Below, piece by piece: positions 49,501 through 60,600 of a DNA stretch of 64,000 nucleotides; position 1 is the stretch's first letter, and every line of letters starts with the position of its first letter. Origin of the DNA: Hydrogenophaga sp. GTDB taxonomy: Bacteria; Pseudomonadota; Gammaproteobacteria; Burkholderiales; Burkholderiaceae_C. The DNA lies in contig JACVCO010000005.1 in NCBI GenBank assembly GCA_016741995.1, forward strand, positions 1-64,000, read 5' to 3'. Made by a program: the position numbers and the translations under genes. The notes under the pieces are model-generated. The model worked only from the letters and a program-made list of their open reading frames with translations. It did no database searches and had not been told where the DNA came from.

Positions 49501-51659
49501 GCTGCCACCGCCTTCTCGCTTTCGCCCTTGAGCTGGCGCAACACCGCGTCGCGCGGCCCGTCCAGCGCCACCTGTGCGTTGTGCAGCACGATCACCCGGT
49601 CCACCAGGTCGAGCATGTTCAGCCGGTGGGTGATGAGGAGCAGCGTCTCGCCCGGTTTGTGCTGCGCCAGCCGCTGGCGCAGGAACTGCTCGGCCACGTG
49701 GTCGAGCGAACTCGACGGTTCGTCGAGCAGCAGCATCGAACGCGGTGCCGCAAGTGCACGCGCCAGCACCACGGCCTGGCGCTGGCCGCCCGACAGCCGC
49801 GAGCCGCGCTCGCCCACCGACAGGTCGTAGCCCTGCGGGTGCACGCGCGCGAATTCGTCCACACCGGCCTCGCGCGCGGCCTGCAGCAGCGCCTCGTCGC
49901 CCACGGCCTCGCCACCGTAGGCGATGTTCTCGCGCAGCGTGCCGTTGAAGAGGAACGGGTCTTGCGGCACGCAGCCGATGGCGCGGCGCAGTTGCTGCGG
50001 GTCGAGCTGGCGCACGTCGGTGCCGCTCACCAGCACCGCGCCGCTGGCCGGGTCGTACAGGCCTGCGATCAGCTTGGCCAGCGTGGTCTTGCCCGAGCCC
50101 GAGCGGCCGATGATGGCCACACGCTCACCGGCGCGGATGGACAGCGACACATTCGCCAGCGCCGGCACCGGGCTGTTGGGGTGCGCGAACGTCACGCCCT
50201 GGAACTCCACGGAGCCCTCGATGGCATCGCGCACCAGGAAGGATTTGCCGGCCGGCCGCTCCACGGGTTTGGCGAAGATCTGTGCCACCGTGTCCATGCT
50301 GATGCGCGTCTGCTTCCAGCGCGAGAGCAGCGAGGCGAGCTGGCTGCACGGCGCCAGCGCGCGCGAGGTGAGGATGGACGCCGCGATGAGCCCGCCCATG
50401 CTCAGCGACTGCGTGCTGATGAGGTAGACGCCCACGATCATCAGCACCACCGACGAGATGGACTGCAGGAAGTTCACCACCGACAGGCCGGTGGTGGAGA
50501 TCAGCTTGGACTTCATCGACGCCTGCGCGATGCTGCGCACCGCGCGCTCCCAGGTGCCCTGGAACACGCCCTCGCTGGCCGTGAGCTTCACCGTCTCGAT
50601 GCCCGCGATCACCTCGATCAGCATGCCGTGCTTCTGCGCCGAGGCCTGCATGGACGTGCGCACCGCGCGGTCGATCGGGCCCTGCAGGCCCCAGGCAATG
50701 GCCAGCATGATCGGCATGATGAGCAGCGGCACCCAGACCAGGTGGCCGCCCATGAAGGCAATGGCCGCGAGGTAGATGAACACGAAGGGGAAATCGATCA
50801 CCGTGGTGAGGGTGAGCGAGGTGAAGAAATCGCGGATCGACTCGAAATCGTTCAGGTGGTTGGCGAACACCCCGGCCGAAGCCGGCCGGTGCGACAGGCG
50901 CGTGCCCACCGCCTGCTCGAACAGCCGCGAAGAGATTTCGTGGTCCAGCCGCTTGCCGGCGTAATCGATCATGTAGGCGCGCAGCACGCGCATGACCAGA
51001 TCGAAGAAGTAGATCAGCGCCACCCCGATCGACAGCGCCCACAGCGTGGCGAACGCGTTGTTCGGAATCACGCGGTCGTAGATCTGCATGCTGTAGAACG
51101 AGGTGAGCACCACCAGCCCGTTGGCCACCAGCGACGACACCCCCACCCAGGCGTAGGTGCGCCACTGCGCCAGCGCCGCGCGGCGCAGCCAGGCGTAGCG
51201 GTCCACCACGTCGGGGAGTTCGGTGTCGGGGGCGTGGGCGAGGTGCAGCGGTTGCACACGCCAGACATCGCTCTCGGCCAGTTGGTCGAGCGCGGCCGCT
51301 GCCACCGCATCGGATGCTGGTGGCCGGCCCTCGGGCTGGGGAACCAGGCGCACGATGCCGCCATCCCCGGACTCCTTGAGAACGGCAAAGCCATCACCGT
51401 GCGCCACGATCAAGGCGTCGCGTTCCGCCAGGGCGCGGCGCGCCTCGCTGCCCGCCTGAGGCTGCAGCCTCAGGCGGGCGCGCTCGGCGGCGCGTTCGAA
51501 CGACTCGGCGCTCAAGCGGCCCTGGTGAACCGCCAGCCCAGCCGCCAGCGCCGCTGCCGATGTGGGCCGGCCCGAGAGGCCGGCGCACAGCGCCAGGCAG
51601 CTCTCGAAGCTGGCCGACTCGGGCCGAGGCCCGAACCCGTCATCTCTGACCATGGTCAT
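49497..51659 (-). CDS. Type I secretion ABC transporter with N-terminal C39-like domain (LapB-like)
   Basis: TM domain plus Walker A GRSGSGKTTLAKLIAGLYDP, LSGGQRQAVVLARALAAPRSMLLLDEPSSSLD; N-terminal ASFESCLALCAGLSGRPTSAAALAAGL degenerate C39-like. Start trimmed to ATG 51659. Confidence 0.94.
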   Translation of the reverse strand: MTMVRDDGFGPRPESASFESCLALCAGLSGRPTSAAALAAGLAVHQGRLSAESFERAAERARLRLQPQAGSEARRALAERDALIVAHGDGFAVLKESGDGGIVRLVPQPEGRPPASDAVAAAALDQLAESDVWRVQPLHLAHAPDTELPDVVDRYAWLRRAALAQWRTYAWVGVSSLVANGLVVLTSFYSMQIYDRVIPNNAFATLWALSIGVALIYFFDLVMRVLRAYMIDYAGKRLDHEISSRLFEQAVGTRLSHRPASAGVFANHLNDFESIRDFFTSLTLTTVIDFPFVFIYLAAIAFMGGHLVWVPLLIMPIMLAIAWGLQGPIDRAVRTSMQASAQKHGMLIEVIAGIETVKLTASEGVFQGTWERAVRSIAQASMKSKLISTTGLSVVNFLQSISSVVLMIVGVYLISTQSLSMGGLIAASILTSRALAPCSQLASLLSRWKQTRISMDTVAQIFAKPVERPAGKSFLVRDAIEGSVEFQGVTFAHPNSPVPALANVSLSIRAGERVAIIGRSGSGKTTLAKLIAGLYDPASGAVLVSGTDVRQLDPQQLRRAIGCVPQDPFLFNGTLRENIAYGGEAVGDEALLQAAREAGVDEFARVHPQGYDLSVGERGSRLSGGQRQAVVLARALAAPRSMLLLDEPSSSLDHVAEQFLRQRLAQHKPGETLLLITHRLNMLDLVDRVIVLHNAQVALDGPRDAVLRQLKGESEKAVAA

Positions 51660-51681
51660 CTCCAATCCCGGCGATGCGGGT

Positions 51682-54600
51682 TCAGGCCAAGAGTTGGTCC
51701 AGCTTCTGGTAGGTGGTGGTCGCCGCGAACCCGTTCCCCAGGGAAATGTCGTCCAGCGAGCCCTCGGCGGCTTCGATGCGGATCTCGACCTGCCGGCCCG
51801 TGGCACTGGTCCACACGCTCTGGAACACCTGGGGGTCGGTCGTGTCCCGCGAGAAGCGGCCCAGGGTGCCGTCGAGTGCCTGCAGTGCGGTGTCGAGGTC
51901 GAGGCTTTCGTCGCCATTGCGGAACAGCAATTGCAGCGTGCCCTGGATGGCGGAGGTGTCCCGGATCACCACCCGATGCACGTTCTCGCCGATCTCGACG
52001 GTGGCGTCGCCCGTGCCGAGGTTGATCTCCACGTTGCCGGCGTCTGCCCGCACACGCAGACCCACGTTCGACGTATCGGCGATGACGCGGGTGGCACCGG
52101 TCTCGGGCGCCACGCCCGGCAGGCGGTGGTCGATGAACACCGCCACCTGATCCTCGCTCGTGGCTGTGGCGGCTTGTGCGGCCACCACCGTTTGCGTTCC
52201 CACACCGGCAAAGACCTGGCTTCCCGTGGCGCCGGCGCCAAGCAGCACGTTGCTGCGCCCGTCGAGGGTCTCGATGGTGACGCTCGCGCGGTTCACCTCG
52301 ATGCGGTCATCGCCACCGTTGCCCAGCACCTGCAGGATGGCGGCCGCGCCGTCGATGACGATGCGGTCGCTGTGCGACGAGCCGATGATGGTGTCGATGG
52401 CGTTGTCGGCGAAACCCAGTTCTGCGCCCGTGGAGCCCATGCTGTAGCGCGCGAAACGGTAGGTGTTGACCGGAACCTGCTGCGAACCGCTGGTGCCACC
52501 GGCCGCGTCGAAGCGCAGGTCAATGCCCGAATCGAGCTGCGAGAAGGCCAGTGTGTCCTTCGCCAGCGTGTTGCCATACACCTGCACCCACGCATTCGTT
52601 GCCGACGACGCTGTCACGTTGATGGCGTTGCGGTTGGTGGCGTCGAAGGTGTTGTCGAAGAGGCGCAGCCAGGCCGCTGAATCGTTCTTCAAGGGGCCTT
52701 TCTGGCGCTCCGCCTCGAGGTCGATTCCCGTTCCCAGCCTTTGCGCCATGGACGCTGCCGACACATCGCCCTGTTGATTCAGGTATACGGAGCCGTTGCC
52801 CAGGTTCACCATGTTGTTGCCACCCCGCAGATCGACTGTGTCGCTGCCCGCGCCCAAGCCGGCGTCGATGATCAGCCACGCGGTCGATGGGTTGCTGGCG
52901 TAGCGGGTGAACAGATCCTGCTGCTGGCTGTTCAGGAACTTGCGGATGCCGTCGTAGGCCACGAGACCGTTGTACGACACACCGGTGTGAATGCCGATCG
53001 AACCGGTTGCCAAGCTGAAGTCGACCACGTCGTTGCCCATGCCGGACCAGCCATCGACGATGTAGCCCGCCATGCGCTTGCCGGTGCTGTCGATCTCGGG
53101 GGCCATGGCCTGCATCAGCAGGTACTCGTCGTCCCCCGCGCCACCCACGATGGCCACGCGCGGGTCGCGCACGATGTAGCGGTTCTGCGCACCCGCGCTG
53201 GAACCACTGGCGTCGATCAGCATGTTGGGCCCTCGCACCGGATCGGTGATGTCCGACAGATGTTCCGAAACGCCGGGCGCGATGTAGTAGGTGGCCAGCC
53301 CACCCGACGTGTTGGGCAGCACCACGCGGATCACCGCTTCGTTGTGGAAGTTGTTGGCCGCGCCGGTGATGTCCACGCTCGCGTCGTAGAAGTACACGTC
53401 GGCCTCGGTGTTGGCCACGCCATTGCTCACCTCGTTCACCACCACGCTCTTGATGAGGCGGATGCCGTTGTTGATGGCGTAGTCGAAATCGGCGACATGG
53501 CCGCGGATCGCGAAGAACTGGCCTTCCGAATCCTGGCTGCGTGCGAATGCCAGAGCTTGTTCGGACGGCTTGTCGGGGGATTGAGCAAGCTCCAGTGAAG
53601 CCACACGTTCACGAACCGCTTGCTCATAGTCAGCCCGAGAGAGCAATGAGGGAATGGTGCCTGCGGCGAGATCGCCCACCCCGATCCAGCCAGCAAGGCT
53701 GTTGAACCCAGGGATTGCTGCAACCAGGTTGCGCAGCCACTGACCGTATGCCACATCGGCTTCTGTGTCGCGCCCTTGCGCATCCAGCGCCACGTAGTCA
53801 GCCCAGTTCGACATGGCGGCCATCGCGGCAAGCACGTCGACGTTTGCCAGCAGCATCAACATCAGTGCAGCGGGAACGTTGGGCGCCAGGATGATGCCGC
53901 TTCCATACAGGGCCAAGCTCCAGATGCTGTTGAGCCATGTGCCCTTGCTGACGCCACTGGATGCTCCGTAGTGCCCATAGAGAATCGAGTACGCCACCGC
54001 ATCTGTCATAGGCAATCCAACCTGGATGCCCACATGCCCCCACGCATTGACGTACGCTGCTTGATTTCGCCAATAGGGGTCGGTCGAAATCGCGCCCCAG
54101 ATGTCGGCCAGCAACGATGGCACGTTGACCCCCACGCTGATCAGGCCTCTAAAGACTTGATATTGGGCCAGAGCATTGAAATGCCAGTTGGCACTGCCCT
54201 GGGCGGTTTGGGCAAACCCATTCAGAATGCCGAATACGTTGGCGAGGAAATAAATTGAACCGGTCACCTTGTTGGAGGTGGACTGGATGTTTTCCTCCGC
54301 ATTGGCGTGGATCAAGTCATACAGCTTGTTCTTCAAGACGCTTCGCATCGGAAGGTTTTCGCCGTGATTCCGGTAGATCAATGGGCTTACAGGCGATCCA
54401 AAAGGCAGGGTGTAGGTGAACCACTTGTGGAATACATCGTATCCCCAATCCAATGCTTTTCCTGCCGGCGTGTCGGCCTGTGTCCGGTACAGTTGCACAG
54501 GCACTTGGAGGGCCGAGAAAAAGCTGGCTGCCGCCGAGGCAATGGAGGCGCTGCCTGCCCAGTAATAGGCATTGGCCTGTGCATCGGCCTGCGGTGAGTC

Positions 54601-57600
54601 GCCTTGTAGCGAGCCCGCTTTCTTGAACTGGAGGGCGGCATCCACTGCTTGCGCCGGAACCTGGAACACAATGCGGCCCAAGGAGGCCACGAACCGTTGC
54701 TGCGCCAATGCCTTTGCTGCATTGTCTACTTCGTCGTTTTCGGCCTTTCCGTTTGCAAATGCCTGAAGAATCTCCGCGCGCTTGGCTTCGCTTTCGTCCG
54801 CGGCAGCATTAAGTGCAGTTTGGCTGCTGTCCAGAATGTCTGTATTCAAAGTGCGAGTCACCGCTGCACTTTGCTTAATGGCAGCTCGTATCGTCGCTGG
54901 ATTTCCATTGGGTGCTCTGAATTCGGCATCTGCAGTAAGCAAGGCGTTACTCGTCTCGGTGGCGAGCTGCTGAAGATCATCAAGGGATGGAAAGCCTGGA
55001 GGCAATTTGCCGCCAGTGCGCTTGTTGATGTGGTTGATGTAGGTTTCAGCGGCGTCGTAATACCTATTCAGGGAGTTCAAATAGGCAGTTAGGCTATCTT
55101 TCAACTCGGCTGAAGCCCCTAGTTGAGGGTTGTAACCATGCATTCGGACCATCACATCGGCTTTATTCAGTATGACAGTGGTGAATGCATTGTTCAGAGC
55201 GTGGGCGCCAGAGCCGAGAGCTGCCGGATCACCAATGTCACGCAGAACGGACGCCGTTCTCGTCCGCTCCAAGGAGACGCTTATGGAATCGTCTATCTCA
55301 CTCGCTTGAACGAATAGAGCATCATCTTCATTTCGGTTTGGTCTGTTCAAGTAAGCCAGAAAGAATGCACCTCCTGGAACTTTTTCGCCTTTGATTTTTG
55401 CCGTGTAGAGATCTGTTGCTTTGATCTGCCCAAGGTAATTGTTGACGAGGTCTTCGTAGCGTTTTCCGAATTGCCCGTCGATGTACATATCGCGATTGAG
55501 GAAGGCGCGGGTGCCGGTGGCCACGCCGTACCAGCGCGACCAGCCGATCCCGCCCACCGCGGTTTCGTAGTACGCATTGCTGGGGTGCGATGTGAGCCCA
55601 CCAGACAAGCCGTCCGGCAGCGGCGTCACCAAGCCCGGGCCGCCCGCGGCAATGGCCTCGGTGGTCATTCCGATGGCTTCCAGGCTGGACTGCAGTGCGT
55701 CGCGCTGCAGGGCTGTCAGCACCAGTCGGCCTTGGGCGTCGACACCCAGCAACCCGCCGCCGCCGTTGAGCAATGGGGCGTAGTCTGTTGTGCCGTTGAC
55801 GATGTCGAGCAACTGGGTCTGCTGCGGCAGGTGCAGCGAGCGCAGCAGATCGTTCCAGCCGGTGGCCGGGCCATCCAGGGTCACCACCTCGGCAGACACG
55901 CTGCCCGCGGCAACGGTGCTGGCTTCGGCGCTGGACAAAGCGTCCATCAGCAGATCCACGATCTGGCTGTCGGTGGCGGCCAATTGGTTGGCGGCCGCCC
56001 GGGACACCGACTGGAAAGTGGCTTCGGACATCAGCAGATGGCCATTGCGGTCAAGCGCCGCCGCGTTGGGGTGGTCGCTCAGCCACTGCCGTTGTGCCTG
56101 GGTGAGTGTGGTCGCGTCCACATCAGCGGTGGGCACCGCCTGGTGCTGGGCATCGAGCAGCGTCGCCAGCGCAAGGCCCATGCGGTCCTCAAGAAAATCC
56201 AGCGCCGCTGCGCCTTTGACGCGCACGATGTTTTTGCCCGCAGGCAGCGCGAGTTCCGCGTTCTGAAGTTCGGGAATGCCGTTGGCCGTGGCGTTGGCCA
56301 GGCGGTCGGCCGCGGCCTTGGTGAGGTAGTAGTTGCCGTTGTTGTCGTCGAGCACGTTCACGCGGTCGAGCGATTGCAGTTGCGTCAGTTGCTGGGCCGA
56401 GAGGTGCGTCAGGTCCACCGCGCCATGGGTCACGGTGACGCCGGCGTTGTTGAAGAGGGCGAGCTTGAGGTCGGCGTCGGTGATGCGCACCAGGGCGGGG
56501 CTGGCGCTGATGTCGAAATCGTCGAGCGCGGCAAACGACTTCGCCAGGTAGCCCGACTCGGCTTGCAGGGTGACGCGTTCCAGCGCGGGCTGCAGGCTGG
56601 CATGGGTGGCGTCGGACACCATGACGCGGCCGAACGGGTCGCGTGCATAGGCGTTGCCCTGGGCCAGCAGGTCCAGCACCGGGTCGGCGGCGTTCAGCGT
56701 GGTCTCGTGCGTCAGCGCCAGGTTGGTCAGCGACAGCGCCTGTTCGAATGCGCCGCTGTCGGGTGCGGTGCTGCGCCACCAGGTGTGCGCGGTGCCGGCG
56801 TCGTCCACCACGCTCATGCGCTCCCAGGTGTTCTGGTAGAGCGAGGCCACGAGTGCATTGCCGCGCGATTGCACCTGTTCGCTGATCAGCTCATAGGTTC
56901 GGGCGTCGACCCAGCTGTTGCCTTGGCCATCCGTCTGGGTGCTGTAGGCGGGGGCGAAGCCCAGTTGCGACAGCGCAACCCCCGAGCCGAGGGGCGTGAG
57001 CTCGATGCCGAGTTGCTCCAGTTGGTCCACCTGCGTGGCGTTCAGGGCGTAGCCCTTCCAGGTGGTCGTGCCGTTCGCTGGTGAGGTAGCCGTCTGGTTG
57101 CCATTGAACAGGGGCATCAGCACCTGGTAGCTGGCGAGGTCGGCCGAGACGGCGGCGGGTGACCCGGTGAGCAAGGGCCAGGCAGCGGTGTTTGCCGCGG
57201 CTTGGGCGGGCAGTTCCAACTCGCGGTGAGTGTCCACCGTCATCCACACGCGTGCGAACGCGTCCACGAACAGGGTGCCGGCGGGCGCGTCGTGCAGAGC
57301 CTGGCTGAAATCGGCGAAGTCGCTGAACTGGTGGGTGGCCACGCCGTTGAGCATCAGATCCTTGGCCACGGGGGGCTTCACGCCCTGCCGGGCGAGCAGG
57401 CCCAGCAGATCGTGCTCGTAGCCGTAGGTGAAGCTGCTCTGGTCGAACAGCACCACACCCTGGCTCGGCACGGCCCGCGTGCCGGCCCATTCGTCGCACA
57501 GCTGTTGCCAGGTTTCGGCCGTCATCACCAGGGTGTTGAAGCCGGTTGCGGGCACGGTGCCCAGGCGCACCGTGCCCGAGGCGTACAGCGCGTCGTAGTC

Positions 57601-60600
57601 GGCCTGGGTGTCGCCCATGGTGACGAGGCTGGAGGACAGTACGCCGGACTCCTGCAGCGCCAGCATCTGCGCAGCCGTGAGCGTGACGTTGAGGACCAGC
57701 TTGCCCTCGATCACGTTTTCCTGCCGGGCGACCCGGCTGGCCAGGGCGGTGTCGCTTTGCGTGCTCAGCCAGTCGGCGGCGTTGTAGATGACTTGCGCTT
57801 CGTTGAGTGTGGCCAGCAGTTGCTGCGCGAGCGCGGCACTGCCTTGCGCACGCGCCTGCAGCTCCTGGGCGAACATGGCCCGCGTGTCTTGCGACATCTC
57901 GTAGAGGGTGCCGTTGCCTTGCAGGATGGCGCCATCGGTTGAAAGACCGCCGCCGCTGGCGGCGATCAGGTGCGTGACGTTCAGTGTTTGCAGCAGGTCT
58001 TCGAGGCCGTAGGCATCGACTTCGGCATAGCCATCGCCATTGATGACGGCCTGGTCCATGGTGGTGAGCAGGTACTGCGCCACCACGGCAACCGAGGCGT
58101 TGGCGGCGGTGCCAGCCTGTTCCAGCAACGCATTGCGCAGTGCGATGGACACCACAGGCTCGCCGCTGGCAGCCACGGCATAGGTATCGCCTTTGACAAG
58201 GCGTTGCCAGCTCGCGTCGGTGTCGGCGGGCAGGGCCTGGAACGCCTGGCCCTGAAGGTCGGTCAGGGTGATGGGCGTTCTGGTTGCCGGGGGGCCATCG
58301 GTGGGCGCTTCGGGGCGGGCTTTGAGCAATTCCTCGAAAGCCACCGTGTGCAGGGTGCCATTCGCGTCCTTGACGGTCAGTGCGCTGGCACCCAGCCGCG
58401 CCAGGCCGGTCTGGAGTGCGGTGGAGCCATCCAGTTTCAGGAAAGGCAGGTCGGCCGCGGCTGCGTTGGTGGCATCGCCCAGTTGGTCGGCGAGTTCCCT
58501 TTGCTGTTTGATCTCGATGACGCGCAGCAAGAGATCACTCGCACGCAGCAGATCCAGCCGGGTGTTGTCGGTCATCAGCAGCCGGTTGCCTTCCACCGCG
58601 TACTGTCCGTCGGCCACGGTGCCGTTGGTGGCGGTCACCTGCTCTGCCACGGTGTGTGGCAGGCCGTAGTCGGCCAGCGCTTGCAGCAGGGCCTCAAGCT
58701 GGGTTGCGGTGAAGCCCTTGCCGGTGAACACCAGCGCGCCTGGATCGGCGGGCGCGGGCTCGTTTCGCAGCAGCTGGTTGAAGGCCAACATCGTGTCGGC
58801 GTGGGCCTGATCGTGGTTGGGCGTGGCGCCTTGCTGCAACGCGCGCTTCTCGATGCCGCTGTCGTCCTCGGCGCCGCGCAACAGCGCCGCGAGTGCGTTC
58901 GACGCAGTGGGCGCCAGACCGAAATGCTCCGACCAGTCGACGCCGGTGTCGCGCTCGAGGCGTGCGACGAGGTGGGCGCCGATCTGTTCCAGGGTCTGGG
59001 GCGACATGAGCAGTTGCCCAGCCGGACCTTCGATCAGCGTGAACGGGCGTTGCAAGTCGCCGCCGTAGGTGGCCTCCACGAGGGCGCCGTTGTTGTGGCC
59101 TTGCAGCACCGTGAGCGGAAGGCCGCTGTTGCGCAAGTGGTTCAGCAGGCCGTCGGGCAGCACGACATCAAGGGTGGCGAGCTGCTGAGCCGTGAGGACC
59201 GGCCAGTCCGCCAGGGTGAGATCCCAGCGGATGTCGTTGTCGTCGAACACGGCCTGGGCGTCGCTGGGCCCCGCGCTCCACAGGATGTCCAGCACGCGCG
59301 CGGTGGTAGAGAACGCCTCGAAGGTGGAGGGCGCGTCCTCGGGTTGGGCGTGTACCAACCCCCGCAACTGGGCGTGCAGCATGAGCAGCGTGGGCAACTG
59401 CATGTGCAGCGCGCCATCGGCGGCGGTGAGGATGGTGCCCACCGGGGTTTTGGCGGCCAGGGATTCGCCCAGCGCGGTGCTCACGAGGTTGTCGAACTGG
59501 AACCCGGTCAGACCGGTCAAAGCGATGGCGGGCAGGGACGAACCCTCGGCCGACACGGTGATGAGGCTGCCCACGGCGCCGGTGAACCCGTCCATGGCCA
59601 CCCGGACGGCGTCGAGCAGCGTTTGTGCGGCCTCGCGGCCGGTGGGCGCCAGCATGGCCATCTCACCCAGGCGGGTGATCAGGGCATCGCGCGCCCAGGC
59701 ATCGATCCCGATGGTGTTGCCGTCGACGAACGTGATGGCCGGTTGCCCCGGCATCTCTTGCAGACGCAAGGTGTCGCCGTCCAGCAGGCCCAGGCGCTGC
59801 AGCAGATGCAGCAGCCCGCCATCGAACCAGAGGCTCATGCCGGCGGTGACGGGGTTGGCAATGAGTTGATCGAGCGCCTGTTCGCGCAGGAGTTCGCGGG
59901 TGTCTTCCAGCGTGGTCCGCAACATCGCCATCATCGATTGCTGCAGTTCGTGCCCGACCCAGAGACGGCCGCCCGCATCGATGCCGAAATGGTTCGGGTT
60001 CTCGAGCAACGCGTCCACATCGGCCGGTGAGCTTGGGTCGAAGGGGTGGCCCAGGTCGTTCAACGACAAGCCGTGCAGCCAGAGGTGCCAGGCCGCTGGC
60101 AATGCCGCAGCGCCGCCCGCTGGCCAGGACCACAAGCCGGTGTCGGGGTGGCTGGCGGTGGACACCGGGGTGAACGAGGCGTCCAGTGCGGCTGCGTCGA
60201 TGAAATCGGTGAGCGCGTCGTGCTCGGCCACGGCCGCGGTGCGGGCTTGCCACAGGGTGGCGCCGTTCGGTGCGTCGGGCAGGGGCGCGGTCGCCTGATC
60301 GAGCAGGGTGGCGCCGCCGAGCGAGCGGACCTGGCTCTCGATGGCCAGCATCCAGGCCTGCAGGGTGGTCTGGGAAACGCGGACATCGGCCCCGTTGCTC
60401 GAGGTGACGACGTTCCCCGGTGCGGCGTGTAGCTGCGCGTCGAGGGTGTTGTCGTACCCGCTGCCCACTTCGCCGACGACGCTGTGAGCGATGCCGAACT
60501 GGTCGAGACGGGCCAGCAGTTGGCCTGCCCCTTCGATGAGCAGGGTGTCGTCGGGTGTTGCTGCGTTGGCGGCGGCCACGAGATCGGCGCCCGCCAGGGT

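Noticed and set aside
57970-60030. 686-aa and other plus-strand ORFs antisense to the giant protein
   Set aside because: Shadow ORFs; the minus-strand frame is continuous with coherent repeats.
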